DNA from: Chlamydiales bacterium
Lineage (GTDB): Bacteria > Chlamydiota > Chlamydiia > Chlamydiales > SM23-39
Reading direction: 5' to 3'
DNA length: 64,000 nucleotides
NCBI GenBank assembly: GCA_028278035.1
Contig: JANQFC010000052.1
Span: 1 to 64,000 of the forward strand
Positions 48,318 through 58,282 of the stretch are shown piece after piece. The position numbers were made by a program, and so were the translations under genes. Numbering within the stretch: position 1 is the stretch's first letter; each line of letters starts with the position of its first letter. Below the pieces are notes generated by a model. It worked only from the letters and a program-made list of their open reading frames with translations, ran no database searches and had not been told where the DNA came from.

Positions 48318-48375
48318 TCTTGATTAAATATAATTTTCCATATAAATTTTAAATAAGACTATTGTAGGTATATGT

Positions 48376-49050
48376 ATGTTAACAACTATTGCAAAATTAT
48401 TTGGAAGATCTCCTTTTGCACCTCTGCAGTCCCATATGGAAAAAGTATCTGATTGTGTATTATTGCTAGAAGGTTTATTTGCAGCTTTAAAACAAAAAGA
48501 TTACGTAAAAGTACGGGACATCCAAAAAAAAATATCTAAAAAAGAACATCAGGCCGATCTTACTAAAAACGATATTAGAAATCATCTTCCCAAAAGTCTT
48601 TTTATGCCAATAGACAGATCGGATTTCTTGGATATCCTATCTATGCAGGATGCTTTTGCAGATAAAGCTGAGGATATTGCTGTCATTGTAACTTTAAAAG
48701 AGCTGAAACATTTTGAAGAACTGGAAGGTTTCGAAGAATTTTACAATAAAACTCTTCAGGCCTTTAAACTGGCGTGTCAGGTAATTAAAGAATTCGATAC
48801 GCTCTTGGAATCTTCATTCGGCGGCATAGAGGCTCAAAAAGTTAAAGAAATGGTTGAAAAACTAGCCTTAGAAGAACATGAATTAGATATTCTAGGATAT
48901 AATTTACTAAAAACGCTTTATACATTAACTGATAAATTTTCTTATTCGACATTTCATCTTTGGAACACAATTTTAAAAGAAGTTGGGGAAATTTCAAATA
49001 TTGCAGAAAAATTAGGAAATAAAATCCGAATGATATTAGAGTTGAAATAA
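48376..49050 (+). CDS. DUF47 (PhoU-like) protein partnered with a phosphate permease
   Basis: 224 residues, all-helical, with DUF47 features: MLTTIAKLFGRSPFAPLQSH at the start, HQADLTKNDIRNHLPKSLFM and IDRSDFLDILSMQDAFADKA, and the metal-binding Asp/Glu of helices typical of PhoU relatives. The gene overlaps the PiT permease start by one base (TAATG). In bacteria the pair controls low-affinity phosphate uptake, with the DUF47 protein thought to gate the permease. Confidence 0.88.
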   Translation: MLTTIAKLFGRSPFAPLQSHMEKVSDCVLLLEGLFAALKQKDYVKVRDIQKKISKKEHQADLTKNDIRNHLPKSLFMPIDRSDFLDILSMQDAFADKAEDIAVIVTLKELKHFEELEGFEEFYNKTLQAFKLACQVIKEFDTLLESSFGGIEAQKVKEMVEKLALEEHELDILGYNLLKTLYTLTDKFSYSTFHLWNTILKEVGEISNIAEKLGNKIRMILELK

Positions 49051-50462
49051 TGGAAATAAAAGTACTTGAATTTCTAACACTGCTTATTGGTATCTATATG
49101 GCCTGGAACATCGGTGCTAATGATGTTGCCAATGCCATATCAACTTCTGTAGGGTCTAGAGCCTTAACCATTATTAAAGCGGTAATAATTGCAGCTATCT
49201 TCGAATTTCTAGGAGCATATTTTTTAGGAGGAAACGTATCTAAAACAATTCAAAGCGGTATTGTCAATCCTGAAGTATTCGAAAGAGATACAATGATTTT
49301 TGTACTTGGTATGCTAGGAGCGCTATTGGCAACAGGTATTTGGTTAAATATAGCATCGTATTTCAGACTTCCGGTATCTACTACACATGCAATAGTAGGA
49401 TCTGTAATTGGATTTGGAGCTATAATCGGAGGAATCCATGCTGTTAATTGGAACCTTGTATTATCTATAGCATTCAGCTGGATAATCACTCCTCTTTTAA
49501 GTGGCTTAATTGCTTATTTCGTATTTCATCTGCTGCAAAAAAAGATCTTATTTGCCTTCTCTCCTATTGATGCTACAAAAAAATTTATCCCATTTTTAAT
49601 ATTTTTCGCGATTTTGATTTTTACACTTAGTATTGCCCTTGGAAAAATAACCAATCTTCATATTCCATATTCATTTTTATATTTATTACTATCAGCCATA
49701 TCAATTGCCCTGATTTTTTCCATAGTGTCTTATTTTTTAGTAAAAAAAATAAAAATTACCCACTGCAAAATACAATACCATCATCCAAATCAATTAATAG
49801 CATTAGAAAAAGCAGCCAAGCATCTTCAAAGAACAAAACTATCCTCTAAAGGTGAGCTGCGTGCTAGAACTTCTAAAATACTTGAACAAGTCAACGAAAT
49901 AAAAAAGGAAGTAAAAGAAAAAACAGAATTTACCCAAAATGCCTCAGAATATACTCAAGTAGAAAAAGTTTTTGGTTATCTTCAAGTAATCAGCGTCTGT
50001 TTGATTGCTTTTGCACACGGTACAAATGATGTTGCAAACGCGATAGGACCGGTTGCCGCTGTTTTTCAAACTCTACATTCTAACTCTATTGCAATAAGTT
50101 CTAAAATTCCTTCTTGGATTTTATTAATCGGAGCTTTGGGTATTGTTGTCGGTTTGGCAACCTGGGGCTTTAGAGTAGTAGAAACTATAGGAAAAAAAAT
50201 AACAGCTCTTACACCGACCAGAGGTTTTTCAGCAGAATTTTCAGCAGCTACTACAATCTTATTAGCTTCTAAATTTGGATTTCCAATATCAACAACCCAT
50301 GCACTAGTAGGAGCTATTCTAGGAGTTGGGCTAGCTAAAGGACTTAGTGCATTAAATTTAAGAACTATAAGAGATATTGTAATGTCTTGGATAATTACAA
50401 TTCCTGTCTGTGCTTTATTAAGTATAATTGTGTTTTTTATTCTAAAATTAATATTTTATTAA
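49050..50462 (+). CDS. PiT-family inorganic phosphate transporter
   Basis: 470 residues, about ten transmembrane helices with a soluble central loop (about 270-310). Both signature halves are present: MAWNIGANDVANAISTSVGS near the start and AFAHGTNDVANAIGPVAAV in the second half. PVSTTHAIVGSVIGFG and PISTTHALVGAILGVG mark the two internal repeats. Imports phosphate by proton or sodium symport. Together with the upstream DUF47 gene it forms one unit. Confidence 0.94.
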   Translation: MEIKVLEFLTLLIGIYMAWNIGANDVANAISTSVGSRALTIIKAVIIAAIFEFLGAYFLGGNVSKTIQSGIVNPEVFERDTMIFVLGMLGALLATGIWLNIASYFRLPVSTTHAIVGSVIGFGAIIGGIHAVNWNLVLSIAFSWIITPLLSGLIAYFVFHLLQKKILFAFSPIDATKKFIPFLIFFAILIFTLSIALGKITNLHIPYSFLYLLLSAISIALIFSIVSYFLVKKIKITHCKIQYHHPNQLIALEKAAKHLQRTKLSSKGELRARTSKILEQVNEIKKEVKEKTEFTQNASEYTQVEKVFGYLQVISVCLIAFAHGTNDVANAIGPVAAVFQTLHSNSIAISSKIPSWILLIGALGIVVGLATWGFRVVETIGKKITALTPTRGFSAEFSAATTILLASKFGFPISTTHALVGAILGVGLAKGLSALNLRTIRDIVMSWIITIPVCALLSIIVFFILKLIFY

Positions 50463-50525
50463 ATTTAAGTTCTTTTAAAAAAAATAATTTCTTATATATA
50501 AAAATAGAACCCTTAAGGATTTTTT

Positions 50526-53129
50526 GTGACTAATAGCGAAAAAGAAGCTAATGACCTAATCCAAAAGATTAGACATTATCTAATTACAAATTTAGGAAAA
50601 GTTGAAAGTGTTGCTTCAACACAAGAGTTTTATTTAGCTCTATGTATGGCCCTTCGTGAAAAAATAATGATTCATTGGACAGCATCTCTGCACTCACATG
50701 ATGAAACAGCCGCTAAAACTCTATATTATATCTGCATGGAATATCTTCCTGGAAAATTTTTAACTAATAATATTACTAATTTAGGACAAACAGAAATAGT
50801 TAACATGGTATTATACAAAATGGGCAGAAATCTAAAAGATGTTCTTGCCTGTGATAAAGATCCCGGACTTGGCAACGGTGGTTTGGGAAGATTAGCATCC
50901 TGTTTTATGGACTCTTTGGCCACTCAGCAATATCCGGCCTGGGGATACGGTCTTAGATATCAATATGGGATATTTGAACAGGAAATTTGGAACGGCATAC
51001 AAATAGAAAGACCAGAATGCTGGCTTTTAAATGAAAATCCCTGGGAGTTTAGAAAAGATATTCATTCTCAGTCTGTAAAATACGGTGGTACTATGCGATC
51101 AGCTGCAAACAGACACGGAGATGAGATATTTAATTTGGAAGATTATGAAGAAGTAAGAGCTTTGCCATATGATATTCCAATAATAGGTTATCCCAAGAAT
51201 AATAATTTTTCAGTAGCTTCACTAAGGCTTTGGTCCACAAAAGAATCACCTAGAAACTTTGAACTGCAAAGATACAATGCAGGACAAATGCAGGAAGCTG
51301 GTGAAAATACTTCATTAACAGATGTTTTATATCCAAATGATAATAATGAGCTTGGCAAAAAAATAAGATTAAAACAAGAGTTCTTGCTTGTTTCTGCATC
51401 CCTTCAAGATATCTTATATCAACATTTAAGAATATATGGAGAAATAAAAAACCTGCCAGATAAAGTACAGATTCAGCTCAATGACACTCATCCTGCATTG
51501 ACTGTTGCAGAATTAATGAGGCGGCTAGTCAAAAATCATGATCTGCCATGGAATGAAGCTTGGGAAATTACAAGAAATGTTTGTAACTACACAAATCATA
51601 CTATAATGAAAGAAGCATTAGAAGAATGGAATGAAATGAGGGTCCAATCTCTTCTTCCCCGTCAATACAACATCATCCAAAAAATAAACCAGGATTTCTG
51701 CTCCATCATAAGACAAAACTATCCAAACGATGAAGAAAAAATAAAAAGGATGTCTTTAATTCAAGACGGCCAGATAAAAATGGCCCATCTTGCAATATTA
51801 GGATCTAAAAAAGTAAACGGAGTAGCAGAGCTTCATACTGATATAATAAAAAACACCCTTTTCAAAGATTTTGCAGAGATGTTCCCTGAAAAATTCGTAC
51901 CAATCACAAATGGTATTACTCAAAGACGCTGGCTTATGGAATCCAATCCTTTACTTTGTGACTTTATTACCAAGAAAATATCAGACAAATGGAAAACGGA
52001 CTTTCATGAGATCTATAAAATCAAAGAATTTGCAAAAGACAAAAATACTCAAGAAGAATTTTTAAAAATAAAACAAGAAAATAAAAATAAGCTTTTTGAT
52101 TATATCAAAAAAGAAAACCCTATAAGAGACCATAAGGGAAGAGTTATAGATCATTATCCCGTATTCAATGAAAATGATGATGTTTTATTTGATGTGCAGA
52201 TAAAAAGATTTCATGAATATAAAAGGCAGTTAATGAATGCCTTGCATATTTTAATGATCTATAATGACTTAAAAAAAGATATCAATTCTAGAAAAATTAA
52301 AAGAATGGTCATAATCGCAGGTAAAGCAGCACCGGGATATGATATAGCAAAAAAAATTCTTTTGTTAATCTTTGCAATAGGTAGAAAAATAAATCATGAT
52401 CCAGACACTGCCAGTTTATTAAAAACTGTTCTAATTGAAAATTACAATGTTTCCACTGCAGAAATAATAATACCGGCATCTGATCTATCCGAGCAAATAT
52501 CAACCGCTGGTTATGAAGCTTCCGGCACTGGCAATATGAAGCTTTCTATTAATGGCTCGTTAACAATAGGAACAGAAGACGGGGCAAATATAGAAATGAG
52601 AAAAGCAATCGGAGATGAATGGTGGCCTTTTTCTTTTGGATGCAAAATCGATGAAATTCAAGAAATAGAAAAAAACAAAAACTACAATCCGCAAGAGATC
52701 TACATAAAAAATGAAAAAATAAAACAGGCTTTAGATATGTTGAAAGACGGTTCTTTAGCTAAATCAGAATTTGAACATAATTCCTTCATGTATATATACA
52801 ATATGCTGTTAGACGGCTCAGATCCAACTAAAGCAGATAAATATTATATTTTAAAAGATCTTGAATCTTTTTATACAACCCAATTAAAAGTAGAGGATCT
52901 GTTCACAGATAAAAATAAATGGACAGAATTTGCAATAAACAACATTGGCGGCATGGGCAGATTTTCATCTGACGAAGTAATAAACAACTATGCAAAATCC
53001 ATATGGGACATCACTCCCTGTCCTTTAGAACCATATATTCTAGAAAGGGTAAAACAAGAATATGAAGAGACTAAAATATGCTATATTTGCAGACCGGAAG
53101 ATCGCGCTAAAGACAATCAAAAAAATTAA
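50526..53129 (+). CDS. glgP: Glycogen phosphorylase
   Basis: 867 residues. Releases glucose 1-phosphate from glycogen; uses pyridoxal phosphate. Conserved stretches include LGNGGLGRLASCFMDSLATQ near the N-terminus, VQIQLNDTHPALTVAELMR, RRWLMESNP and the PLP-lysine motif EASGTGNMKLSINGSLT, which is followed by IGTEDGANIEM. Translation starts at a GTG (50526); CTTAAGGATTTTT upstream gives the site. C-terminal region runs to RVKQEYEETKICYICR. Chlamydiae store glycogen and this is the normal gene. Nearest neighbours are not glycogen genes. Confidence 0.97.
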   Translation: MTNSEKEANDLIQKIRHYLITNLGKVESVASTQEFYLALCMALREKIMIHWTASLHSHDETAAKTLYYICMEYLPGKFLTNNITNLGQTEIVNMVLYKMGRNLKDVLACDKDPGLGNGGLGRLASCFMDSLATQQYPAWGYGLRYQYGIFEQEIWNGIQIERPECWLLNENPWEFRKDIHSQSVKYGGTMRSAANRHGDEIFNLEDYEEVRALPYDIPIIGYPKNNNFSVASLRLWSTKESPRNFELQRYNAGQMQEAGENTSLTDVLYPNDNNELGKKIRLKQEFLLVSASLQDILYQHLRIYGEIKNLPDKVQIQLNDTHPALTVAELMRRLVKNHDLPWNEAWEITRNVCNYTNHTIMKEALEEWNEMRVQSLLPRQYNIIQKINQDFCSIIRQNYPNDEEKIKRMSLIQDGQIKMAHLAILGSKKVNGVAELHTDIIKNTLFKDFAEMFPEKFVPITNGITQRRWLMESNPLLCDFITKKISDKWKTDFHEIYKIKEFAKDKNTQEEFLKIKQENKNKLFDYIKKENPIRDHKGRVIDHYPVFNENDDVLFDVQIKRFHEYKRQLMNALHILMIYNDLKKDINSRKIKRMVIIAGKAAPGYDIAKKILLLIFAIGRKINHDPDTASLLKTVLIENYNVSTAEIIIPASDLSEQISTAGYEASGTGNMKLSINGSLTIGTEDGANIEMRKAIGDEWWPFSFGCKIDEIQEIEKNKNYNPQEIYIKNEKIKQALDMLKDGSLAKSEFEHNSFMYIYNMLLDGSDPTKADKYYILKDLESFYTTQLKVEDLFTDKNKWTEFAINNIGGMGRFSSDEVINNYAKSIWDITPCPLEPYILERVKQEYEETKICYICRPEDRAKDNQKN

Positions 53130-53333
53130 TTTCGTTTTATTCCCCCATTTATTATTAAAGCTGTCCTGTCCACTTTAAAGTTAATATATTTATTAGCCGG
53201 ACGAACTAAAGTACTTTTTACTATGGATATGATTAATTTCATAATGATCTCGTGTTATAGTGAACCCGATTTGATATCTATCAAAAATATTTTGCACTTT
53301 TTCCCAGACTGTATGGATAAATATATTTCTTGA
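53130..53333. other. Gap between glgP and the small minus-strand gene
   Basis: 204 bases containing no gene I can support and no hairpin strong enough to be called a terminator. A short GC-rich patch (agccggacgaac, 53195-53206) is the only compositional feature. Confidence 0.3.
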
Positions 53334-53621
53334 TTAGTTTTTTTTGATTTTTGAATTTTTTTGTAAATAAGCCAAGGCGCTTCCAGAAATAGAAATAGCC
53401 CTTTTAGTTAAAATAATATCTACTATCTTTTCTCCCAAACAAGAAAAAGCAGTACTTAAAAACCAGTATCCCCCGCTTTTAATCCTTCCGATCGGCCCTA
53501 AATAGTACTTTTCTGCAAGTTTTTCAGCTATTTGGGTATTAATTTCATTAAATCTATTTGTTCTAGCTAAATATTTAATCATTCGAGCTTCAGTCATTAA
53601 TCCCGCGATTTTTATAGTCAT
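53334..53621 (-). CDS. Small hypothetical protein
   Basis: 95 residues with the N-terminus MTIKIAGLMTEARMIKYLAR and a hydrophobic middle (YWFLSTAFSCLGEKIVDIIL), and a short Lys-rich tail. No domain recognised and the ribosome site is modest. Its length and AT-rich flanks make it plausible but unproven. Downstream of the amino-acid binding lipoprotein gene on the same strand, 69 bases away. Confidence 0.5.
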   Translation of the reverse strand: MTIKIAGLMTEARMIKYLARTNRFNEINTQIAEKLAEKYYLGPIGRIKSGGYWFLSTAFSCLGEKIVDIILTKRAISISGSALAYLQKNSKIKKN

Positions 53622-53690
53622 AAAATTTCTCCAAAATAAATAAAAATATAAAAAGGATACAAAGATTAAAAAATAAAAAGCAAAATCATT

Positions 53691-54428
53691 TTAAAGATTC
53701 CATTTCTTTTTTAAATTTTGTAAAGTTCCGTCTTCTTTATATTTTTCCATCTCTTCATTGAAAAGATTTAAAAATCTTTGATGCTGATCCTTTAAAGTAA
53801 CAAGTCTAATAGCATCATCATTTAATTGAGGATAAACAATTTTTAATTTGTTTTGATAAAGGTCTTGCAGGTACTTAATAGCGGGCAGTTGCGAGATTAC
53901 TGCTGCATCTAATTTTTGCTCTACAACATCATCTAAAACAGCAGGAATAGCATCATATGACACATCAAAAACAAGAGGATATTTTTGAATAATTTCTAAA
54001 GAATCAGATCCTCTCATATAGCCGACATGTCCATATTCCAAATCTTTAAAACTTTCAAATTTTGAATTTTCAGAAACTACTATTACATAACCTGTTTCAA
54101 TAATATCTTTTGAAAAAGAGTATCTAGCTAAATTAAAATTCAGTTTAGGTAAATTTGAAAAAATAGCTTCATAAGTTTCATTATTCAAATTATCTACAAT
54201 AGAGTCCCAATTAGCATCTACGAGATTGATCTCAAGGTGTTTATTTTTAGCTATTGTTAATAACAGATCCTGCATAAAGCCATTAACATCTGCTTGCTGT
54301 CCTTCTAAATCGACCCCATACCAGTTTCTGTCCATTCCTATTATAAAACCTTTGGACTTATCTTTAGAGCAAGCAAGTGATAAAAAACTAATCACACCCA
54401 AAAATATTATTAGCTTCAAAAATTTCAT
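53691..54428 (-). CDS. Amino-acid ABC transporter substrate-binding lipoprotein (ArtJ-like)
   Basis: 245 residues, family 3 solute-binding protein. The lipobox SFLSLACSKDK (Cys about 20) predicts lipid anchoring. FIIGMDRNWYGVDLEGQQAD and VDANWDSIVDNLNNETYEAI are the typical opening, then YSFSKDIIETGYVIVVSENS, VGYMRGSDSLEIIQK and LKKKWNL at the end. Chlamydial ArtJ binds arginine; the substrate here is not determinable. No ABC permease or ATPase for amino acids is in the window. Confidence 0.85.
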   Translation of the reverse strand: MKFLKLIIFLGVISFLSLACSKDKSKGFIIGMDRNWYGVDLEGQQADVNGFMQDLLLTIAKNKHLEINLVDANWDSIVDNLNNETYEAIFSNLPKLNFNLARYSFSKDIIETGYVIVVSENSKFESFKDLEYGHVGYMRGSDSLEIIQKYPLVFDVSYDAIPAVLDDVVEQKLDAAVISQLPAIKYLQDLYQNKLKIVYPQLNDDAIRLVTLKDQHQRFLNLFNEEMEKYKEDGTLQNLKKKWNL

Positions 54429-54526
54429 ATATAATCCTTTATTTTTATTTTAACAGGTGTGTTTTTTATTTGAAATTTTATTCTAAAAAATCAAAACTTG
54501 AAAAACTAAAAAATATAATAAATTAA

Positions 54527-55411
54527 ATGTCATCATCTAATAAAATCGGACTTGTTTTTCCCTCTTTAGTAGATAAAAAAAACTCTACTCAAATAATTGA
54601 AAAACAAAGTTTTATTTCTAAAATATTTAAAAAAATCACAAAGAAAAAAAACACTAATTTTCCCAAGCAGTCTTCTTTTATAAATATTTATGATAACTTA
54701 TTTCTATCTTTATCCAAAATGAGTGTTTTTCCAATTGCCATGTTTTATTTAAATTTGGAAAAAACGCACCTTGATTTTTTTGAAAAAATAAAAAAAACAC
54801 CTGTTGATTATTGGTATATATTTCCATTATATGCACAATTCAGCTTTTCCACTACCGGTTCTATTGCTGATTTTTTTTCAAAAAATTTAGATGAAGATAT
54901 CTTACATAAATTTCTTTGGATAAAATCTATTTCTTCAAACATGGATTACATTAAGTACTTACAAAAATGCATAAAAAAAACCTTAAAAGAAAAAAAAATA
55001 GAAGAAAAAGATACAATCTTTTTATTTTTCACCTATCAAAACGATCTAATTTATCCTATGGATCTGCACGTAATTGAAAGTGAAATATCCATTTCAAAAA
55101 TAATTAAAGTATTTCCTTATGCATATGGAGCTTTAAGTTTTTATGATTTTTATTTTGATCCTCAAAATGATTTTGAAAAAAAATTAGAAAAACTAAAAAG
55201 CATAAATAGAAAAAATATTTTATGCATTCCCTTGAATTTTTTTGATACTATAAAAGCAGAAAATCAGCTTTCAAAAATAATAGAAAAACAAAATAAAAAA
55301 ATTTATATCTGCAATGCGCTAAATAATGATCCTTTATGGATAAAATCTATTTTTGAAATAATAGAAGAAAAAAACTTTGTAACTAACAATATGTTATGCC
55401 CTCTAATGTAA
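54527..55411 (+). CDS. Degenerate ferrochelatase-like protein
   Basis: 294 residues with the ferrochelatase family layout. The family stretch PLYPQYSxxTTGS is clear as PLYAQFSFSTTGSIADFFS. The later segment IPLNFFDTIKAENQLSKI corresponds to PIxFVSDHIETLxELD. The catalytic SAHGLP equivalent reads FFTYQNDLIYP, so the essential His is gone, and the catalytic Glu position is replaced. Iron insertion into protoporphyrin is therefore unlikely; a binding or structural role, or a decayed hemH, are the options. The gene end overlaps the heptosyltransferase start by 16 bases. Confidence 0.65.
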   Translation: MSSSNKIGLVFPSLVDKKNSTQIIEKQSFISKIFKKITKKKNTNFPKQSSFINIYDNLFLSLSKMSVFPIAMFYLNLEKTHLDFFEKIKKTPVDYWYIFPLYAQFSFSTTGSIADFFSKNLDEDILHKFLWIKSISSNMDYIKYLQKCIKKTLKEKKIEEKDTIFLFFTYQNDLIYPMDLHVIESEISISKIIKVFPYAYGALSFYDFYFDPQNDFEKKLEKLKSINRKNILCIPLNFFDTIKAENQLSKIIEKQNKKIYICNALNNDPLWIKSIFEIIEEKNFVTNNMLCPLM

Positions 55412-56469
55412 GAACAAAAAGCAAGTTAAAAAATAAACTTATTAAGATTGTTTTCTTTATAATTAAAAAATTAAAATTAATTAAAAAAAATCCCTTAAGC
55501 CCGGAAAAACCAAAAATACTAATAATATCTACTACTGCTATTGGAGATTCCTTGTGGGCAACACCTGTTATTAAAGAGATAAAAAAAACATACTCAAGCT
55601 CTTATCTTGCAGTATTAACAATTCATTACGGCAAAGAAATTTTCAAAAATAATCCTAATATTGATGAATTAATCGAATATAAAAATTCTTTTTTTAAAAT
55701 TTTTTCTTTAATTAAAAATTTAAAACAAAAAAAGTTTCAAATGGCTTTATTATTTCATTCATCTCAAAGAACTATTTTGCCTATTTTAAACTTAATAGGA
55801 GTAAATAATATATCCGGTACTGAAAACCTGAATAAAGGCCTTGATTTTTTACTGACAGACGTACAAAAAAACAAAAACCAGCATGAAATAATCAGAAGAT
55901 ATGAAATAGCAAAAATATTAAATATAAAAAAAAACAATTCTTTAATGGAGTTAATATTACATCAAAAAGAAAAATCTTTTTTTAAAAAAAAGAAAAAACC
56001 AATAATTGCTATTCATCCAGGAGCTACGGACAACTACAAACGTTGGCCTAAAAAATATTTTATAATGCTTGGAAATTTAATTAATAGAAACTTAGATGCC
56101 GAAATTGTAATTACAGGATCAAATAAAGAAAAAAACTTAGTTTTAGAAATATCTAATAAAATAAAAACTTCTAGACCTCTTTTTGATTTAAATATCAGAC
56201 AATTCGCTTCTTTTTTAAATAACATAGACCTATTGATAACAAATGACACAGGCCCTATGCATATGGCAATAGCTCTTAACAAAAAAATCATAGCTATTTT
56301 TGGCGGGACCGATCCTAAAATATGCGGTCCTTTAAATTATTCTAAAGCAGTTATTTTTTATTCAAAAAATAACTGCTGCGGCTGCCTTAAAAGAAAATGT
56401 GAAAATCCAGTGTGTTTATATAAAATTAAACCGAAAAATGTTTTTCAAACTATAAAAGAAGTTTTTTAA
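55396..56469 (+). CDS. Family 9 glycosyltransferase (heptosyltransferase-like)
   Basis: 357 residues. The GT9 N-terminal motif is ISTTAIGDSLWATPVIKEIK (about 37-56). The ADP-heptose-side signatures are IAIHPGATDNYKRWPKKYFI (about 200) and LLITNDTGPMHMAIALNKKI (about 275), followed by AIFGGTDPKICGP. A C-terminal Cys cluster (NNCCGCLKRKCENPVC) resembles that of the LPS heptosyltransferases. Predicted to add a sugar to lipid A core or another envelope glycan. It overlaps the ferrochelatase-like gene. Confidence 0.88.
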   Translation: MPSNVRTKSKLKNKLIKIVFFIIKKLKLIKKNPLSPEKPKILIISTTAIGDSLWATPVIKEIKKTYSSSYLAVLTIHYGKEIFKNNPNIDELIEYKNSFFKIFSLIKNLKQKKFQMALLFHSSQRTILPILNLIGVNNISGTENLNKGLDFLLTDVQKNKNQHEIIRRYEIAKILNIKKNNSLMELILHQKEKSFFKKKKKPIIAIHPGATDNYKRWPKKYFIMLGNLINRNLDAEIVITGSNKEKNLVLEISNKIKTSRPLFDLNIRQFASFLNNIDLLITNDTGPMHMAIALNKKIIAIFGGTDPKICGPLNYSKAVIFYSKNNCCGCLKRKCENPVCLYKIKPKNVFQTIKEVF

Positions 56470-56566
56470 TTCTAAAAAAAACAAAAAATAATTCTTTCGA
56501 AATATAAAAGATGTTATAACAAAGTATTAAGAGAGTATATAAAATAACTAAGTATTTTAGGAGCTT

Positions 56567-57412
56567 ATGAAAAAGATACTTTTATTAATTTCCATAGCAT
56601 TTATTTTTGCAGGTTGTGAAAGTAATCAGTCTATAGTGAGCAATGTTCAAGAAAGAGAAGCTAACGAAATTGTTGTTTTTTTAGCATCCAAGGGAATAGC
56701 AGCGCAAAAGGTTCTGGTTACAGCAGAAGGAGCTGCAGCGGGCACCGCCACCGCAGCTATGTGGAATATCTTTGTTGATAAAAATAAAGCAGTAGAGGCA
56801 ATGGCTTTATTAAATTCAAATGGTCTGCCAAAATTACGAGGAACTACTTTATTAGAGCTTTTTAAAAAATCCGGATTAATGACCTCGGATAAAGAAGAAA
56901 CAATTCGATATCAGGCAGGTATTGAAGAAGAATTAGAAAATACCATTAGAAAAATTGACGGTGTTTTAGATGCTGATGTCAAAATTTCATTTCCCACATC
57001 TTCCGAAGCCACCCTTGCAGGAACAGAGCAGTCTCAAAAAATAAAAGCCGCTGTTTATGTTAAGCATCAAGGAGTTCTTGATGACCCCAACCAGCATCTA
57101 GAAAGTAAAATTAAGAGATTGGTTGCAGGAAGCGTTGATCTTGTAAGTTATGAAGATGTATCTATAATTTCAGATAAATCCAGATTTACAGATATTCAAA
57201 TGGGATTTGATTCTAAATTAATTGGCCCGAAAACACTCCAAAGAGAATATGTAAAAATCTGGTCGATCATCATGCCAAGGACCTCTGCCAATAAATTCAG
57301 AGCAATATTTTTTACAATGATTTTTATTATTTTAGGTTTTGGTTCAGTAATTGGGTGGATGATATACAAATTTTATCCCCAGCTTCAAAAAAAATCTAAA
57401 AAAACAAAATAG
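56567..57412 (+). CDS. sctJ: Type III secretion inner-membrane ring lipoprotein SctJ
   Basis: 281 residues. Lipobox FIFAGCESNQ (Cys about 17), then the YscJ/FliF ring-building motifs: EREANEIVVFLASKGIAAQK and GLPKLRGTTLLELFKKSGLM, followed by ADVKISFPT and KAAVYVKHQG. A C-terminal transmembrane helix (FFTMIFIILGFGSVIGWMI) anchors it. Forms the periplasmic inner-membrane ring of the injectisome (CdsJ in Chlamydia). AGGAG site upstream. First gene of a run of six injectisome genes, of which the whole set 56567-60793 is transcribed rightward. Confidence 0.93.
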   Translation: MKKILLLISIAFIFAGCESNQSIVSNVQEREANEIVVFLASKGIAAQKVLVTAEGAAAGTATAAMWNIFVDKNKAVEAMALLNSNGLPKLRGTTLLELFKKSGLMTSDKEETIRYQAGIEEELENTIRKIDGVLDADVKISFPTSSEATLAGTEQSQKIKAAVYVKHQGVLDDPNQHLESKIKRLVAGSVDLVSYEDVSIISDKSRFTDIQMGFDSKLIGPKTLQREYVKIWSIIMPRTSANKFRAIFFTMIFIILGFGSVIGWMIYKFYPQLQKKSKKTK

Positions 57413-57418
57413 TGCAAA

Positions 57419-58279
57419 ATGAAAGACAAAGCTTATATTATACTAAATGGTTTTTTAGAAAAAATTTCTAAAAAAGAACAAGATAAGCTTTTGTCTTTTC
57501 TGCAGGATTCTGAAGTAAAACTGCTCAAAAACTCTTTAAAACCTTCTTTCGATATTGATCCCAATCTTTTTTTTAATGACGGTTTAATAGATACCATTCA
57601 TTATTCCTGGTTTATTCCAAGTATTAATATTTATTCAAAAAATGAAGCCTATTTTTTTATAGCCTCTGTTAAAAAAGATACTCAAGACAAATTATTAAAA
57701 CTACTAAAGCTGAAAAACAAAAAAATAACTATAACTGAAAATGGCAAAAAATTTTTAAGATCTATTTTATTAGATAGTCTTATTGAAAAAAATGAAGATC
57801 TTTTGCCCATAGAATACTTACCAGCTTCCCCTTTAAATGCTCTTTTAGAAATACCCAAGAATATGCTGATTCAATTAATAGACTATTTATCTTTGTATGA
57901 TCTAGCAAAAGAGCTTAAATTTATTGTAGAGAAAAAAAAGCTGCAAAACATTTATTCTTTTTTATCTAAAAAAGAACAAACTTTTTTGAATAAAATATTA
58001 AAATATAACGAACCTTTTTCAACACAAAAGCTTAATTTAGAAAAATTTGATGGAGATAAAAAGAAAATAAAAAGTATTTTACATAAAAGAGGTTTGGAAA
58101 GACTTGCCAAAGCTTTAAGTGGCGAGAACGATGATTTAATTTGGTATGTTTGTCATTTTATGGATATCGGCAGAGGAGCAATGCTGCACAAGCTTTGTAA
58201 AACCAAAAAAACAGTGGGGGTATCTGATGTTATTACCTCACAAATATTAAATATTATTTCAACACTGCAAAAGAGCTGA
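57419..58279 (+). CDS. Type III secretion accessory protein (CT560-like, SctK position)
   Basis: 286 residues, soluble, helical and Lys-rich, lying 6 bases after sctJ and 3 bases before sctL. Recognisable only by place: Chlamydia has an uncharacterised gene (CT560) in the same slot, and in other systems the slot holds SctK, the sorting-platform pod protein. Segments such as SFLQDSEVKLLKNSLKPSFD and WYVCHFMDIGRGAMLHKLCK have no signature known to me. A structural comparison to SctK would settle it. Confidence 0.65.
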   Translation: MKDKAYIILNGFLEKISKKEQDKLLSFLQDSEVKLLKNSLKPSFDIDPNLFFNDGLIDTIHYSWFIPSINIYSKNEAYFFIASVKKDTQDKLLKLLKLKNKKITITENGKKFLRSILLDSLIEKNEDLLPIEYLPASPLNALLEIPKNMLIQLIDYLSLYDLAKELKFIVEKKKLQNIYSFLSKKEQTFLNKILKYNEPFSTQKLNLEKFDGDKKKIKSILHKRGLERLAKALSGENDDLIWYVCHFMDIGRGAMLHKLCKTKKTVGVSDVITSQILNIISTLQKS

Positions 58280-58282
58280 TTT

